Source of the DNA: Utricularia gibba
Taxonomy: Eukaryota > Streptophyta > Magnoliopsida > Lamiales > Lentibulariaceae
Assembly (NCBI GenBank): GCA_002189035.1
Contig: NEEC01000010.1
Coordinates: 1,054,001-1,118,000, forward strand
Length of the DNA stretch: 64,000 nt
Direction of reading: 5' to 3'
The position numbers and the translations under genes were made by a program. Shown in pieces: positions 12,272-27,269 of the stretch (position 1 is the first letter of the stretch; the number at the start of each line of letters is the position of its first letter). Under the pieces are notes generated by a model. It was given only the letters and a program-made list of their open reading frames with translations. It did no database searches and was not told the DNA's origin.

Positions 12272-14076
12272 ATGTCGTTTTACGTTGGCCGTGAGGCGTC
12301 AAAGGTTTCTCTCGCATCCCGTGTTGCCTCCTCTCAGTTACGTGTTCTTGGTTTTTAATCTTCGTGGTGTTTCTGTTTTGAGAAGTTCTGGAAGAGGTTT
12401 TCTTCAGAGACGACAACGGAACTCAACCTTCTTGCTGAAAACTGGAAGTACATTTTGGGAGGTCTCATTTGTCAGGTTTGACCACAAAGTTTTGCTTGAA
12501 ACATCATCCAAGACTTGTTGCTTCATAGTAAAAACGAAGATAGATGAAGGGTCTAGTTAAAAGAGCAAGCTTTTCCACAAAACCTTGTTGTTTTTCCAGT
12601 AGTGATTATATATCATTATGTAACCGCGTTGTTTTCATCAGTACATTCATGGGCTAGCAGCTCGAGGGGTCCATTATCTACATCGACCAGGTCCAGTTCT
12701 TCAGGATTGGGGCTTCTTCCTGCTTCCGGTAACATCAAGTTCTTGCAAAGAATCTACTTCTACGAACATGACATCCATTTTCATTCGCATAGACACGATG
12801 GAACCGTAGCTGCATCATCTCTTACGTTATTTGGCTGGGCTGAAATGCAGGAGCTTGGCCAGGACAAGGCCTACATCAGTGAAACTGTATTTACCTTCAT
12901 TTTTTTGTCTTTTGTATTGGTAAGCTGTTTTAGTCATCTGCAAGGTATGAGGTTTCAGATTACGAACCATTTCTCTCTTAATCTCGTGATGCTTCGCGCA
13001 GTGGACTTTCCATCCTTTCATACTAAAAGTCAAGAAGATTTACACAGTGCATATATGGTGTAGAGTTTTGGCATTCTTAGTCGTAAGTAGAAAATTTGGC
13101 TCTGCTAGTTGCATAGATTTGTTCCCGGTAAATGGTCTGATTCCTTGCTGAATGATAGGTTTGTCAGTTTCTTCGGATCATAACGTTTTATTCCACGCAA
13201 CTTCCAGGCCCCAACTATCACTGTCGAGAGGTAGAAACATCCTCTTCATTCCTGATTTATTCTGCTCATTGTTTCTCAGATGATTTGTGAATGTTGCAGG
13301 GCTCAAAGCTTGCCCGGCTTCCTCCTCCAGACAGCGTATACGAAGTTCTGCTGATTAACTGTGAGTGTTTGAATGCTCTGCATCAGGATCTTTACATGCC
13401 AAACTTAAAAGACGGGTTAACGCACGCTTACATGCTCTATCTTCTACGGTTCCGCAGTTCCTCGAGGTGTACTATACGGTTGTGGAGACCTGATCTTCTC
13501 CTCCCACATGATATTTTCTCTCGTCTTTGTGCTGACATACAACAAGTATGGGACCAACAGGTGAGATATCCACAAGTCTTCATCGGCATTCTGGATGTGG
13601 CTTCCCTAACAGTTTACTTTCCGGCGCACAGTTTTGTAAAGGCGATCGCCTGGGCCACCGTGATATTCCAAAGCCTGCTGATCGTCGCATCCCGCAAACA
13701 CTACACGGTCGACATCGTCGTCGCATGGTACAATATCACTGTAGTGGAACCTCCGAGTCGAGTTTGGAATAACACCGTGAATCCCCCTGCAGGTACACCG
13801 TGAATCTGGTTGTCTTCTTCCTCGACAGGAAGCTTCCTGGTAAGCAGAGTTCATATTCTTTTGCAAGTGCCATGCCTTCTTAGCATCAAGCCTAAGCTTC
13901 CCGATGCAGAACTACCCGATCGCTCGACGGCGCTGTTGCTTCCGGTGGTTCGAAGCAGGTCGAAGGAGGAGGAGCTGTACAAGGTCTTGAATGGGAACTC
14001 AGCCGATCATCAGCAGCCGCGAAATGGGAGGATAGTGGGTGAAGGGAATGTCGTGAAGGTTGAGAATGGAGCTTAG
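12272..14076 (+). CDS. IPCS: Inositolphosphorylceramide synthase (phosphatidylinositol:ceramide inositolphosphotransferase)
   Basis: The enzyme moves phosphoinositol from phosphatidylinositol to ceramide in Golgi membranes, the first step of plant GIPC sphingolipid synthesis. About eleven exons join from [11 protein letters not shown] (ATG 12272) through [69 protein letters not shown] and [18 protein letters not shown] to the catalytic blocks. [18 protein letters not shown] carries the first catalytic His; [16 protein letters not shown] carries the second His and the Asp of the lipid-phosphatase-like triad. Several hydrophobic segments fit a six-TM protein. The tail, from [13 protein letters not shown] on, is polar and ends VENGA. 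The order matches Arabidopsis ERH1/IPCS proteins closely. All family residues I can check are present. Which of the IPCS paralogues it represents is not determined. Confidence 0.94.
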
Positions 14077-14338
14077 GTTTAGTTGACAGTTACAGTGAAG
14101 TGACGGAGCAAGCAGACAAAGGAGATTGAGTTGCCTTCTGGGGCTCCATGAAAGCTCCACTACACTGTAAATTGTAATTAATGGATGAAACTTGGAAGAT
14201 AACCAAATTTCGTAGAAAGAAAACACCTTTACCGTGAACGTGTGCTACTAAAAGCAAAAACAATTAATTATAGTTTTTACCTAAATAATGGTTTAATATA
14301 AAAAAGAATATAGTATATATTGAAATCGAACCCAGGGC

Positions 14339-14347
14339 TTAGGGTTT
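14339..14347. promoter_or_regulatory. Telo-box (TTAGGGTTT) upstream of TIM10
   Basis: TTAGGGTTT is the reverse complement of the plant telo-box AAACCCTAA. It lies about 80 bases before the TIM10 start codon, a usual position for genes active in dividing cells. Confidence 0.5.
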
Positions 14348-14427
14348 ATCGGGGTTGTTAATTGATTGTCTGTTTCGGAGCCGGAACCGGATTCTTTCGC
14401 TCACCGCGTTTCCGCCGCGTAGATCGA

Positions 14428-15099
14428 ATGGCTCCAAGCGTCAATCCAGCGCCAGCACCGTCGGCTTTCGAGAGGGAGCAGGTATTCATAGTTTTTCTCT
14501 CCTCGCGGAAAATGGTTGCATTTGTGGAAAAGTTACATGGGCAATTTATTGATTTATTTTGTTTTCGCTGTTGATTTTTATGTGATGTAGATGATTGGGA
14601 TGATGGAGAAGGAGATGGAGTATCGGGTTGATATGTTTAACAAGTAAATTTTAAATCTCGAATTGCTGCCTTATGTTCCTGCGGTGTACATTTCTTTACC
14701 TTCATTTTGTTGGCGGGTTTTCATATTCTTTCTGTTGTTATGCTACTTCAGGTTGACACACACATGCTTCAACAAATGTGTGGAGAACAAGTATGTGGTG
14801 CTTCAGCTTGATGTCTATTTAAATCCAAATGGTTGTGTTTAATGACTGGGAGTTCGTTCTCTTTTGTCAGGTACAAAGAAGCTGAGTTAAACATGGGTGA
14901 GAACAGTTGCATTGACCGCTGTGTCTCAAAATACTGGCAGGTAAATCAATCCCAGATTCATGCGTTTTCAGATGCATCTGTTATGGGTTTTCAGTTGCAT
15001 TGACCACTGTGAAGGATTGATTAGTGATTTTAAGAATCTGAATTGCAGGTTACTAACTTGGTTGGACAGCTTTTAGGCAATAGCCGTCCCCAAATGTAA
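14428..15099 (+). CDS. TIM10: Mitochondrial intermembrane-space chaperone Tim10
   Basis: Tim10 pairs with Tim9 in the intermembrane space and escorts carrier and other membrane proteins to the inner membrane. Five short exons join: MAPSVNPAPAPSAFEREQ, MIGMMEKEMEYRVDMFNK, LTHTCFNKCVENK, YKEAELNMGENSCIDRCVSKY and VTNLVGQLLGNSRPQM. The twin CX3C motif (CFNKC and CIDRC, spaced by a helix) is complete, which supports Mia40-dependent folding. Length (about 84 residues) is normal. Two junctions split Lys codons and restore frame exactly. The stop is TAA at 15097-15099. Confidence 0.95.
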
Positions 15100-16033
15100 C
15101 TGTCTCGTGTTGAGCTTTGTTCTCTGCAATGGATCTTCTTCGTTGTGACACATGTCCATGTGTTTGCCTGCTTCATTGAGGCGGAAGTAATAAACTTAGA
15201 GATTTGAACTGACGCACCGTCTTGTTTGGGAAGAGTAGGTGTTTTTTTTCTTCCAGATGAGAAATATCATCGCCCATTGATTGTTTCCCGTGCCATTAGT
15301 TCTTGCATGTGGATTTATTGTCTTCTGTTATCGCCTTCTTCTTGGTATGGCTTCTTTGAGAGATGAGTTTAGAGGGCAAACCTTTTGCTGAACAGGAGGA
15401 GGGCCTTCAGGTCTTATTAGATTTTGGATTCCAATTTGATGTGCATCTCTGTAGTCTCAGCACGTTTAACGAGTTACATCATTTGAAAACTGCATCATGC
15501 GCTTGTTTGATGATCAAGTCTTATTTCTGAAAAAATGAGATGCTGCAAGACTTGTTTGGTGATGTATTTTACTCAAGTTATATTTGGTGGAATATTAGTA
15601 TTGGGAGTTTTTGGAATCATTTAGAAAATTGTCATTATCGCGTATTTTTTTTACATATTTAGACAAAAACAATATATATATTATGGTTATTTTTTTCACA
15701 CAATATCTGATATATAATTAAATTTTTAATTGAGTTTTTTTTATGGTTTGTATAACTAAAAATTAAATGTTATTTTTAAATAAATAAATTTATTTATTTA
15801 TTTTTAATGTAAATTCAATATTTTGATTTATTTATAACTTTTAATTAAAATTTTTAATACTTAAATATTATTAAAATGAAGTAAAATAAATTAGTCAACA
15901 TTTTATGTTAAATAAATTGAACCAGTCAAATGAATAAATGATACAAAGCTCACAAGTAATGGATAACGCCGGCGGGGGTTTACAAGCGTCCTAATCCCGA
16001 TCATTATCTCCGACGACCCAGCATCGGAGATCC
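15100..16033. other. TIM10 3' flank and AT-rich spacer
   Basis: 15100-15540 is probably 3' UTR and flank of TIM10. 15590-15900 is very AT-rich. Nothing coding was recognised. The facing gene on the minus strand stops at 16034. Confidence 0.45.
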
Positions 16034-16780
16034 TCAGGACGGAATGTTGAAATGGAAAAGCCACGAAATTACAAACGCGAACACCATACACGCTAGCAGA
16101 AAGTTGAGAAACCGGTGGCCGTTAAAGCAACTCTCGGATTCGGCCGGCGCCGCCGCTGCTGCGGATACTGTAATCGTCGTTGCGCCGCCAGTCTCGTTGT
16201 TCCCGGACTCGATATCATTAGGACTGGCAACGTTTGTCGCCACCGAATTGCAGATTTCGCAGGTCCTGAGAAACAGAACAAGATCAGAGTCAGGGATTGG
16301 AGAAATTTGGGGAATCGCGCATGGTTTAGGGCGATTGATTGGTTTTTACTTGTTTCCTTTTATTTTGAACCAAGTCTCAGCACATTGTTTATGGGCAGTG
16401 GCCAAATCGTCTTTACAAGCACAACCCAGTTCAATGGCGGCGCTTACGGCGGCGCCGGGGCTGCAATTCACCACACTCAGATGACATATCCTACAGTTTC
16501 TATCCATCCTTTTCAAATCCACCATTTTCGCCACTCCAATATCAAAAGGGTCACTTCCTCCGTTCACAAGGGATTCCAAATCCCCATCCTCGAAAATCTC
16601 ATCTCCACTACCCAAACTACAATCATCGTAGCAACAATCGCCATCTGCCGTGGAGAAGAACTGAGAGTTACAAGAGCCCTCATCCCCATCGGAGAAGCCG
16701 CCCTCCTCCTCCACCACCTCCCGGGAGATACAACAACCGCATTCCAAATCTCCGTGGGACATTCCTCTATCAGTGAGCAT
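16034..16780 (-). CDS. RING-CH (RINGv, MARCH-like) membrane-anchored E3 ligase
   Basis: Two exons (16780-16350 and 16265-16034) join through a split Lys codon to 220 residues. The N-terminal 85 residues are acidic and Ser-rich. The C4HC3 RING-CH domain begins RNCRICHLS, continues with LGCACKDDLATAHKQCAETW and closes across the junction with FKIKGNKTCEIC. Near the C-terminus one hydrophobic helix (FLNFLLACMVFAFVISWLF) precedes NIPS, indicating a tail-anchored protein. Viral and animal MARCH proteins usually have two TM helices; one C-terminal helix is seen here. The role is probably ubiquitin transfer at a membrane; substrates are unknown. The antisense frame at 16044-16798 is a shadow of this gene. 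Confidence 0.88.
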
Positions 16781-20363
<3,583 letters not shown>

Positions 20364-21903
20364 GGTAAAAATCAAGCTTTTGTTGTTGGAGAAATTAATA
20401 TTAGATAAGGGATTTTGATATTTCTCTCTGTGTGGGTCTAATAGTTGGAAGTCATTATTCTCAAGCTCCATTTTTCCCATGGGTTATGGTGCAGAAGTTT
20501 ATTCATGGTTATAGTGGTTGTTACTCTCGAACGCAACGCGATATTCCACTTGTGTTGGAGTAGAATCTTATTGTGCTCTAATTTTCATTTCTATCCATGG
20601 GTGTCTTAGCATTAAACTGGGGACCTAGGCAAAAGTCTGAACATGAATATAAGTTTGTTGATCACTCAAGAGTTTGGAACCAGGTTCAAATGGAAATCGA
20701 AGCTGATCAGTGATCCTAATGCATAATCCATCTGTTAGCCTTTAGTTAGCCAACTCTACTGAAGTTCCTTTTTTATTTGCAGGGATAGAGTTTTTATCTG
20801 GAATCACTTCAGTCCGCCGAGATTGGAAAGATATTTCGATTTTCTTTTCTGAAGCCTTGCATTTTATTAGCAACTATTTTCCCATCTTCTGTTATTTGAT
20901 GATCGCCATTTCAGTGAAAATATGTTATCTTTTTGGTGTGGACCTCAAGTGATCTTCCTCCAGATTGGTATAAGCACTGGTGCATCAAATCAACTCTTGG
21001 TGGCCAATTGGAAATGCTAAATCAATTGAACTTTAAATCTTCATTATAAGATTTGCATGTGTTTGCAGTTCATCTTTTTCCTACCCTTTTGAAGTACTTG
21101 GAAACGTAAAGCCTGCATCGCAAGTCTATTACCTAAAGTGCTAAGCACAGACACTTCGGCATGCTCCGATTAGGCTTAATTAAAACGTTCATTTACCTTT
21201 AATATTGAATAATGGTTAAGCAATTTTAAAAATGGATGATTCTTCAAATTTTGTGTTCTTGATACAGTTATTTAAGAATAATCCAAAAGTTAGACATTCA
21301 TTTCATACTTACGACCAGTGTACGGTACCTGGTGCTCAAAGATGGATTTCAATGGCTGAGGCTGAACCAAGAAATGTGGGCTATCGGCGTGGCATCTCAT
21401 TATTGGGCCGAACGGGTAGTTTATGCTTCCCTTCTCCGTCTGTGCGCAGCATCAGCTTAGGAATCATCGAAAGTTGGTTTTTTTTCTTTATTTCTGGTTT
21501 TGTGTTTCACTAAATACTTCTACAGTCGCTGTGCTACGAGATACCAACAAGCTAGGCGATCTCTCTTGTACTCTTCTCCCTCGTTTCCATCGCCTGTAGG
21601 AACCTTGTTCGGTAGATTCTGATTTGTTGCTGCATTCATCTTGTTGGTTTTGGTTTTGGAGAAATGTAAATTGATTCAAGATGAAGGTTGTTGGGAGGGG
21701 GGGTTTTCAATTACTTGCGTATTCTGCTAATGGGCTAGTTTTTTTTATTTGAAAATTGGAAACTTGTGTGGAGGGGGGATTGGCTGATCTTCGAAGTGTC
21801 TTTCTCCCATGGCTATTTATGGTTTTGGTGATTCTTGACATATTCTTTCAATTGCAAGGCATTTTTGGCGATTACAACGTTTGCTTGTTTCAGGCGTTGA
21901 CTA
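20364..21903. other. RPL35A 3' flank and CAC3 promoter/leader
   Basis: The left part is probably 3' UTR and flank of RPL35A. From 21340 the sequence looks like promoter and leader of the next gene: ATTGGGCCG at 21403-21411, and a TTTCAG acceptor-like site just before 21904, which suggests a 5' UTR intron. The open frames here show no domain. Confidence 0.45.
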
Positions 21904-24900
21904 ATGACTACAGTGACGCAGTCTCCGCCTACATTCACTAGCACTTTGGCTCCGAGACATACTGCTTCAGATTTTCTGAGCAGCTCGAGTTATGGTGCTT
22001 GCGGTGTACCGTTGAAAGCACTTGCAAAGGCGCAGTTTGGGATGACAAAGAGAGGAATAACTATAGTTGCAAAGGCCAGGAAAGTTAAAAAGCATGAGTA
22101 CCCATGGCCTGAAGATCCTGATCCCAATGTTAAGGGTGGAGTCCTCAGCCACCTGTCAGTCTTCAAGCCTTTGAAAGAGAAGCTGAAGCCGGTGACTTTG
22201 GAATTCGAAAAGCCTCTCTTGGATCTACAGAAGAAAATCGTTGATGTATGACCCCATGCAATCTTTACATTGTGGTTGTATGTGTGAAATCATGTCATAA
22301 ATTTTCATTACTGTTCCCTGGTTTTAACAGGTTCAAGAGATGGCAAATGAAACTGGTCTGGATTTCAGTGATCAGATTATTTCTCTAGAGAATAAATATC
22401 AGCAGGTTTGACAAGAGGCATGATTTGCTTCCGCACTTCTTTTAGAGAATGAACTTTGTGGCTCTTTTAGAATAACCAAATTGATGCACTTCTTTTTATT
22501 GATCCACTGTCATCTGCAGGCATTGAAGGATCTCTACACGCACTTGACACCTATACAACGCTTGCAAATTGCAAGACATCCCAACAGGCCCACATATCTT
22601 GATCATATCTTCAATATTACCGAGAAGGTTTATTAATTTTATAACTAAACCCCTTAGTTCTTTGACTTTTTCCACTATTGATGTTGGTTTTATTGATGCA
22701 GATGTTTCCAAATATTTATGGCAAGGGAATCATGCCACTAACTTTTTCCTTACCTTTGTCTTAGTTTGTGGAACTTCATGGTGATCGAGCAGGATATGAT
22801 GACCCTGCAATTGTCACAGGGCTGGGTACGATCAATGATAAGAACTATATGTTCATTGGCCATCAAAAGGGAAGAAATACAAAGGAGAATATTCAACGTA
22901 ACTTTGGAATGCCTACACCGCATGGGTACACATCTGTAATATCTGTAACGAAATAATTGCTATATATTCTGCAGTCATCCTCAACTGAGGCGCTTCCATC
23001 TCTTCCAGTTACAGGAAGGCTCTGCGCATGATGCGGTATGCTGATCACCATGGATTTCCAATTGTTACTTTTATTGATACACCTGGGGCATATGCTGACC
23101 TGAAGTCTGAAGAACTTGGCCAAGTATCCTATAGCAATATATTAAAGGTATATGTTGGGGATGATATAGATGAGCTAAACTCATTTCCTCACTATGCAGG
23201 GAGAAGCAATTGCTCAGAATTTGAGGACTATGTTTGGTCTGAAAGTGCCAATTATTTCAATTGTTATCGGTGAAGGTGGTTCTGGTGGTGCTTTGGCAAT
23301 TGGTTGCTGTAACAAGATGTTAATGCTTGAAAATGCCGTGTTCTATGTTGCCAGGTTTTTGCCATTTCTGCCGCTTCAAGGACTTAGTCATCTTGTCAAA
23401 ACCTTAATTTCTTCTTTTGTCTGAATTCTTTTCGTGTGGACTGGTGTGGTGCTTTAGACTTTGATTCCGCAGATAGGATAATTAGCTGTTAACTTTTATC
23501 CCGTGTTGGTGACAGCCCAGAAGCCTGTGCGGCTATCCTATGGAAGAGTGCAAAAGCTGCTCCAAAGGTGCTATATGGGTATTCCCTAGTTTGTCTATGA
23601 ATTATAAGCTCTGGTTAGTTAATCTCCCGTTTCTTTTTTCTGGGGAAACTCAGGCCGCTGAGAAGTTGAAGATAACAGCTCCAGAGCTCTGCAAGCTACA
23701 AATTTCTGATGGGATCATCCCTGTAATATATGCTTAGTTTTTTCCTTTACGCTCATGCATGCTAATTAGATGCGTGCCATTCTTGTTTCTCTTCTTCTGT
23801 ATTATGCTTCTCTGTTGTTCAAATTTTACTGTCTGACCATGAAATGCACGAATTTTTAAGAATTTATGATGCCTATGATGGATTAGATTATATTCTTTGC
23901 TAGTGCAGGTTAATGGTTGATATCACTCCTTGCGTTGCAGGAACCTCTTGGTGGGGCGCATGCAGATCCTTACTGGACATCACAGCAAATAAAAGAAGCT
24001 ATTGTTGAATCGATGGAAGTAAGTGGCCTACTCTTCATTCAAGTGTCTTTTGTTTTAAGAATGCATAGAAATTCATCACTAATGCAAGAAATTGCAACGC
24101 CTGTGAATCTTCAGCAACTGTCAAAAATGGATGTGGAGACTATATTGAAGCACCGGCATCTAAAATATCGCAAACTCGGTGGATTCCAGGAAGGGGTTCC
24201 AATAGAGCCAGTGAAGAAGATAAATATGAAAAGGAGAGAGGTTGGTTTGAGGGATGAGATTGAAAAGCTGAAGCAACAGATTTTGGAAGCCAGTAAATCT
24301 GATGCAGCTCCGCCTGAGGCAGGAGTGAAGGAACTGATTAAGAAACTAGAAGAAGAAGTTGAAGATGAGTATGACGAGGCTGCTAAAGCTCTTGGTTTTG
24401 AGGAAAAGATTGAGGTGCTGTATGAAGAAGCTGAAAAGGGAAGCAGTGACCAGGCTTCCGAGCTTGCCTTGAAGGAAAAGATTGAAGAACTAAAAGCTGA
24501 GTTTGAGTCAAGCCTTCCAAGAGCTCCCAATTATTCCAGATTGAAATATAAGGTTGATAGTCTGAATGAACTATCAAAAGCCCTGAACCCTCCACAGCCA
24601 AGCACCAAATCAGATCTGTTGAAACTTGAAATAAACCAGAAATTCAATGATGTCATGGATCGACCTGATATTCAGCAGAAATTTGAGACCTTAATGTCTG
24701 ACATAAAAGTTGCTGGGGGCATGGATGCTGATTTGAGCCCTGAGCTCAAGGAAAGAATCCTGCAGTTCAACAGGGAGTTTGATTCAGAGATGAAGACTGC
24801 TCTTACGTCTGATGGCCTGCAGCTCGTGCGCCTGGACATTGCTGCCAAGGCCAAACTCGATTCCTTCAATGAAGAAGTCAGCATGGTCATTGATGATGTG

Positions 24901-25215
24901 GTGGCATCATCAGATCTGAAAGCTAAAGTTGAACTCCTTAAGGCTGAGGTTGCGAAGTTAGGGAATGATCCAGCAGATGAGAACAGCAAGGCGAAGATCG
25001 AGGCCTTGGAAAATGAAATAAAACAAGCTGTTCAAGAGGCAGTAGATTTCCCGGAACTGAAGGAAAAGCATGAGAAACTGATGGCTGAAATCGTCGAAAA
25101 AACAACCACTTCTGCGGAGGATGAAACCGCCACCGATGATGGGTCGTCTGCAACCATTGATGATTCTCCAGAATACAGCACCAGCGGTCTGGAGAGCAAC
25201 AGCGGCGTCATCTGA
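21904..25215 (+). CDS. CAC3: Plastid acetyl-CoA carboxylase carboxyltransferase alpha subunit
   Basis: Nuclear-encoded alpha-CT pairs with plastid-encoded AccD and moves carboxyl from biotin to acetyl-CoA, making malonyl-CoA for fatty-acid synthesis. Ten exons give about 750 residues. The Ser/Thr-rich N-terminus from ATG 21904 looks like a transit peptide. The core includes [57 protein letters not shown] and the oxyanion-hole block [15 protein letters not shown], then [13 protein letters not shown]. The last exon (24115-25215) adds a plant-type C-terminal extension of about 330 residues, Glu/Lys-rich and predicted coiled coil. The exon border at 24018/24115 is chosen because ESME joins [13 protein letters not shown]-type sequence; the 96-base intron there is in frame and stop-free, so retention is possible. 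Confidence 0.95.
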
Positions 25216-25617
25216 TGGGAGTCCATGAGTCCATTTTGGTGTGTCTCATCGAGTTTCACGCATATTTGCATCAGAGGACCTGGCTGTTGTCGTCGTCAAA
25301 ATAATCACCTGCGTCTGCAGATCACCGGGCTAACCTTCATCATGTTATCATCTTGAAGCATCAAGGTTTCTCAAGAGAAGTGAAAATCCCAGCCATGTTG
25401 GTAGCTTCTGTTGTTCCTTTTGAAGTGATGGTTTTTCTGTGTTAGTTTAATGGGGGACTGCGAGCTTCTGAATAGCCTTCGACTTCTATTTACACTTTTG
25501 AACGTCATGTGAGTTTGTTGCTAATTTTTATTTGAATATAACGTATTTAATTGACGAATAATTAAAATAATTGGCATTTATTAAACCATATTGTAAAATA
25601 GCTTTAAATAGAAAAAA

Positions 25618-25701
25618 TTTGTAAAATACATCACTTCACATTTTTAGTTTGTAAAATTTGCAAAATACATCATTTTGTATATTTAGTTTGCAAAATACAT
25701 C
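25618..25701 (+). repeat. Tandem repeats around GCAAAATACATC; left subterminal repeat of the MULE
   Basis: Three variants of TTTG(C/T)AAAATACATC occur within 84 bases. The same core, TTTGCAAAATACATC, occurs in inverted orientation at about 30437-30451, on the other side of the Mutator-like pseudogene. Confidence 0.6.
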
Positions 25702-26547
25702 TTTAATATATTATTTTTATTTAATAAATATAATTAACAATTAGACAAAACTATTTTTTATTAATGTTATACCATGTGGATCACTTAAATAGATCACATG
25801 GGTGGTTAAATATAAAATTATTTCTACATTTTATTTTAATTAAACTGCTAGAAATGATTCATGAATGGCCGTAGCATATACATGACTAATTCAAAGATAA
25901 TTAGTTAGTTGAATATTAAATGATGTCTTAATTCATCTTTGTTTAAATTGACTTCTTTTTCATTTTCACATCTCTCATTTTCCATATGTATCCTACGTTT
26001 AGTTTCCTGCAAAAATTTGCTGCACACAATCATCATGTTGAAGATTTACGTTCATGTATTCTCCGGTGTATTTGTTTAAATATAGTTGTAGATTTTCATA
26101 TTGTTCATATCAAAGTCAAATTTTACGATATAAACATTTACGATTCTTCTCGATTTTTGATGAATTCGAGTTGCAGTATGCCTTGAATCCATTCAACTCA
26201 TAATATGACGTAGACTTATATATCATAGATGATAGCATGGGTCAAGGTGTTTTTTCTAATTATATCGATAAGTACAATATTTTCAAAACATAATTTATAT
26301 GGATTTTTCATGCATTAAAACTATAATTTTGCATAATCTAAATATAAATATTAATTTTGTAATGCATAATGTTTGGATACTTATTATAAGTGTGATTACA
26401 TAATATTTTATTAATGTACACAATTCATTAGATTTATAGTTAAGTGATCACTATATTAGTATATATCATATTAATATTGATGATAGTATTTATTTATATT
26501 TAATAATGAACAACCTAAATTTTAAGATAATTGATTTTAAAAACTAA

Positions 26548-27140
26548 TTTATTATTAATATCAATTTTAAAATTAATTTGCACGGAAAGAAAGATCTTCG
26601 GTTGTGGCAATATTAATTGGCTGATCAATTTCGAGTGACTAACTTAATTGAAACAAGACTGATCTGCACATAAACAAAGAATAATGTTGATGAAAAATAA
26701 TTATTATTAAAATAAACTTTAAAAAATAATTTAAGAATTTTAGTAATAAGATATTGATATAAAAACATAAAATATTTTAAAAAAAGTTAAGAACTATTTA
26801 TAATAAAAAAGAATAAGTAGAAAATTAATTTGAATCAAAAGATTCAGTAGAAAATTAATTTGAATAAAAAGATTCACCATAGAAGGATAAGTAATTTTTT
26901 AGCATTTTTATTATTAATATCACATGTAAAATTAGTTTTTGTAAATAAAGAATAATTTTGATGAAAATAATTATTATTAAAATAAAATTTACAAAATGAT
27001 TTAAGAATTTCAGTAATAAAATATTGATGTAAAGTATAAATATTTTAAATAATTAAAAATAAAGTTAATAACTATATGTAATAAAAAGAAAATAAATGTA
27101 AAAATTAATTTAAATAAAAAGAATTAAGGTTAAAATAAAA
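26548..27140. repeat. Imperfect tandem duplication, two units of about 270 bp
   Basis: Both units run through TATTATTAATATCA, AAAGAATAAT, GATGAAAATAATTATTATT, AATTTAAGAATTT and AGTAATAA in the same order. Unit 1 is about 26548-26870, unit 2 about 26908-27140. They differ by many substitutions and small indels. Confidence 0.6.
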
Positions 27141-27269
27141 ATATTATTAATTCATTATAGTAAGTTGAGTAATTTTGATAACTATCTATTTTACTAATAC
27201 TTTTCATCATGAATAAGAGTGTCAATGGCTCCGCAATCGATTTCAGATCAATAATACTATAAACAAGAT

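Larger units (their letters stand above)
25216..27269. other. CAC3 3' flank and AT-rich repeat-bearing spacer
   Basis: 25216-25520 is probably CAC3 3' UTR. Beyond it the sequence is AT-rich up to the Mutator-like pseudogene and holds short tandem repeats (25618-25701) and a longer duplication (26548-27140). No gene was recognised. Confidence 0.5.

Noticed and set aside
24111-25271. Several Ser-rich minus-strand frames opposite the last CAC3 exon
   Set aside because: Typical antisense shadow of a Glu/Lys-rich coiled coil, read as Ser/Phe/Leu.
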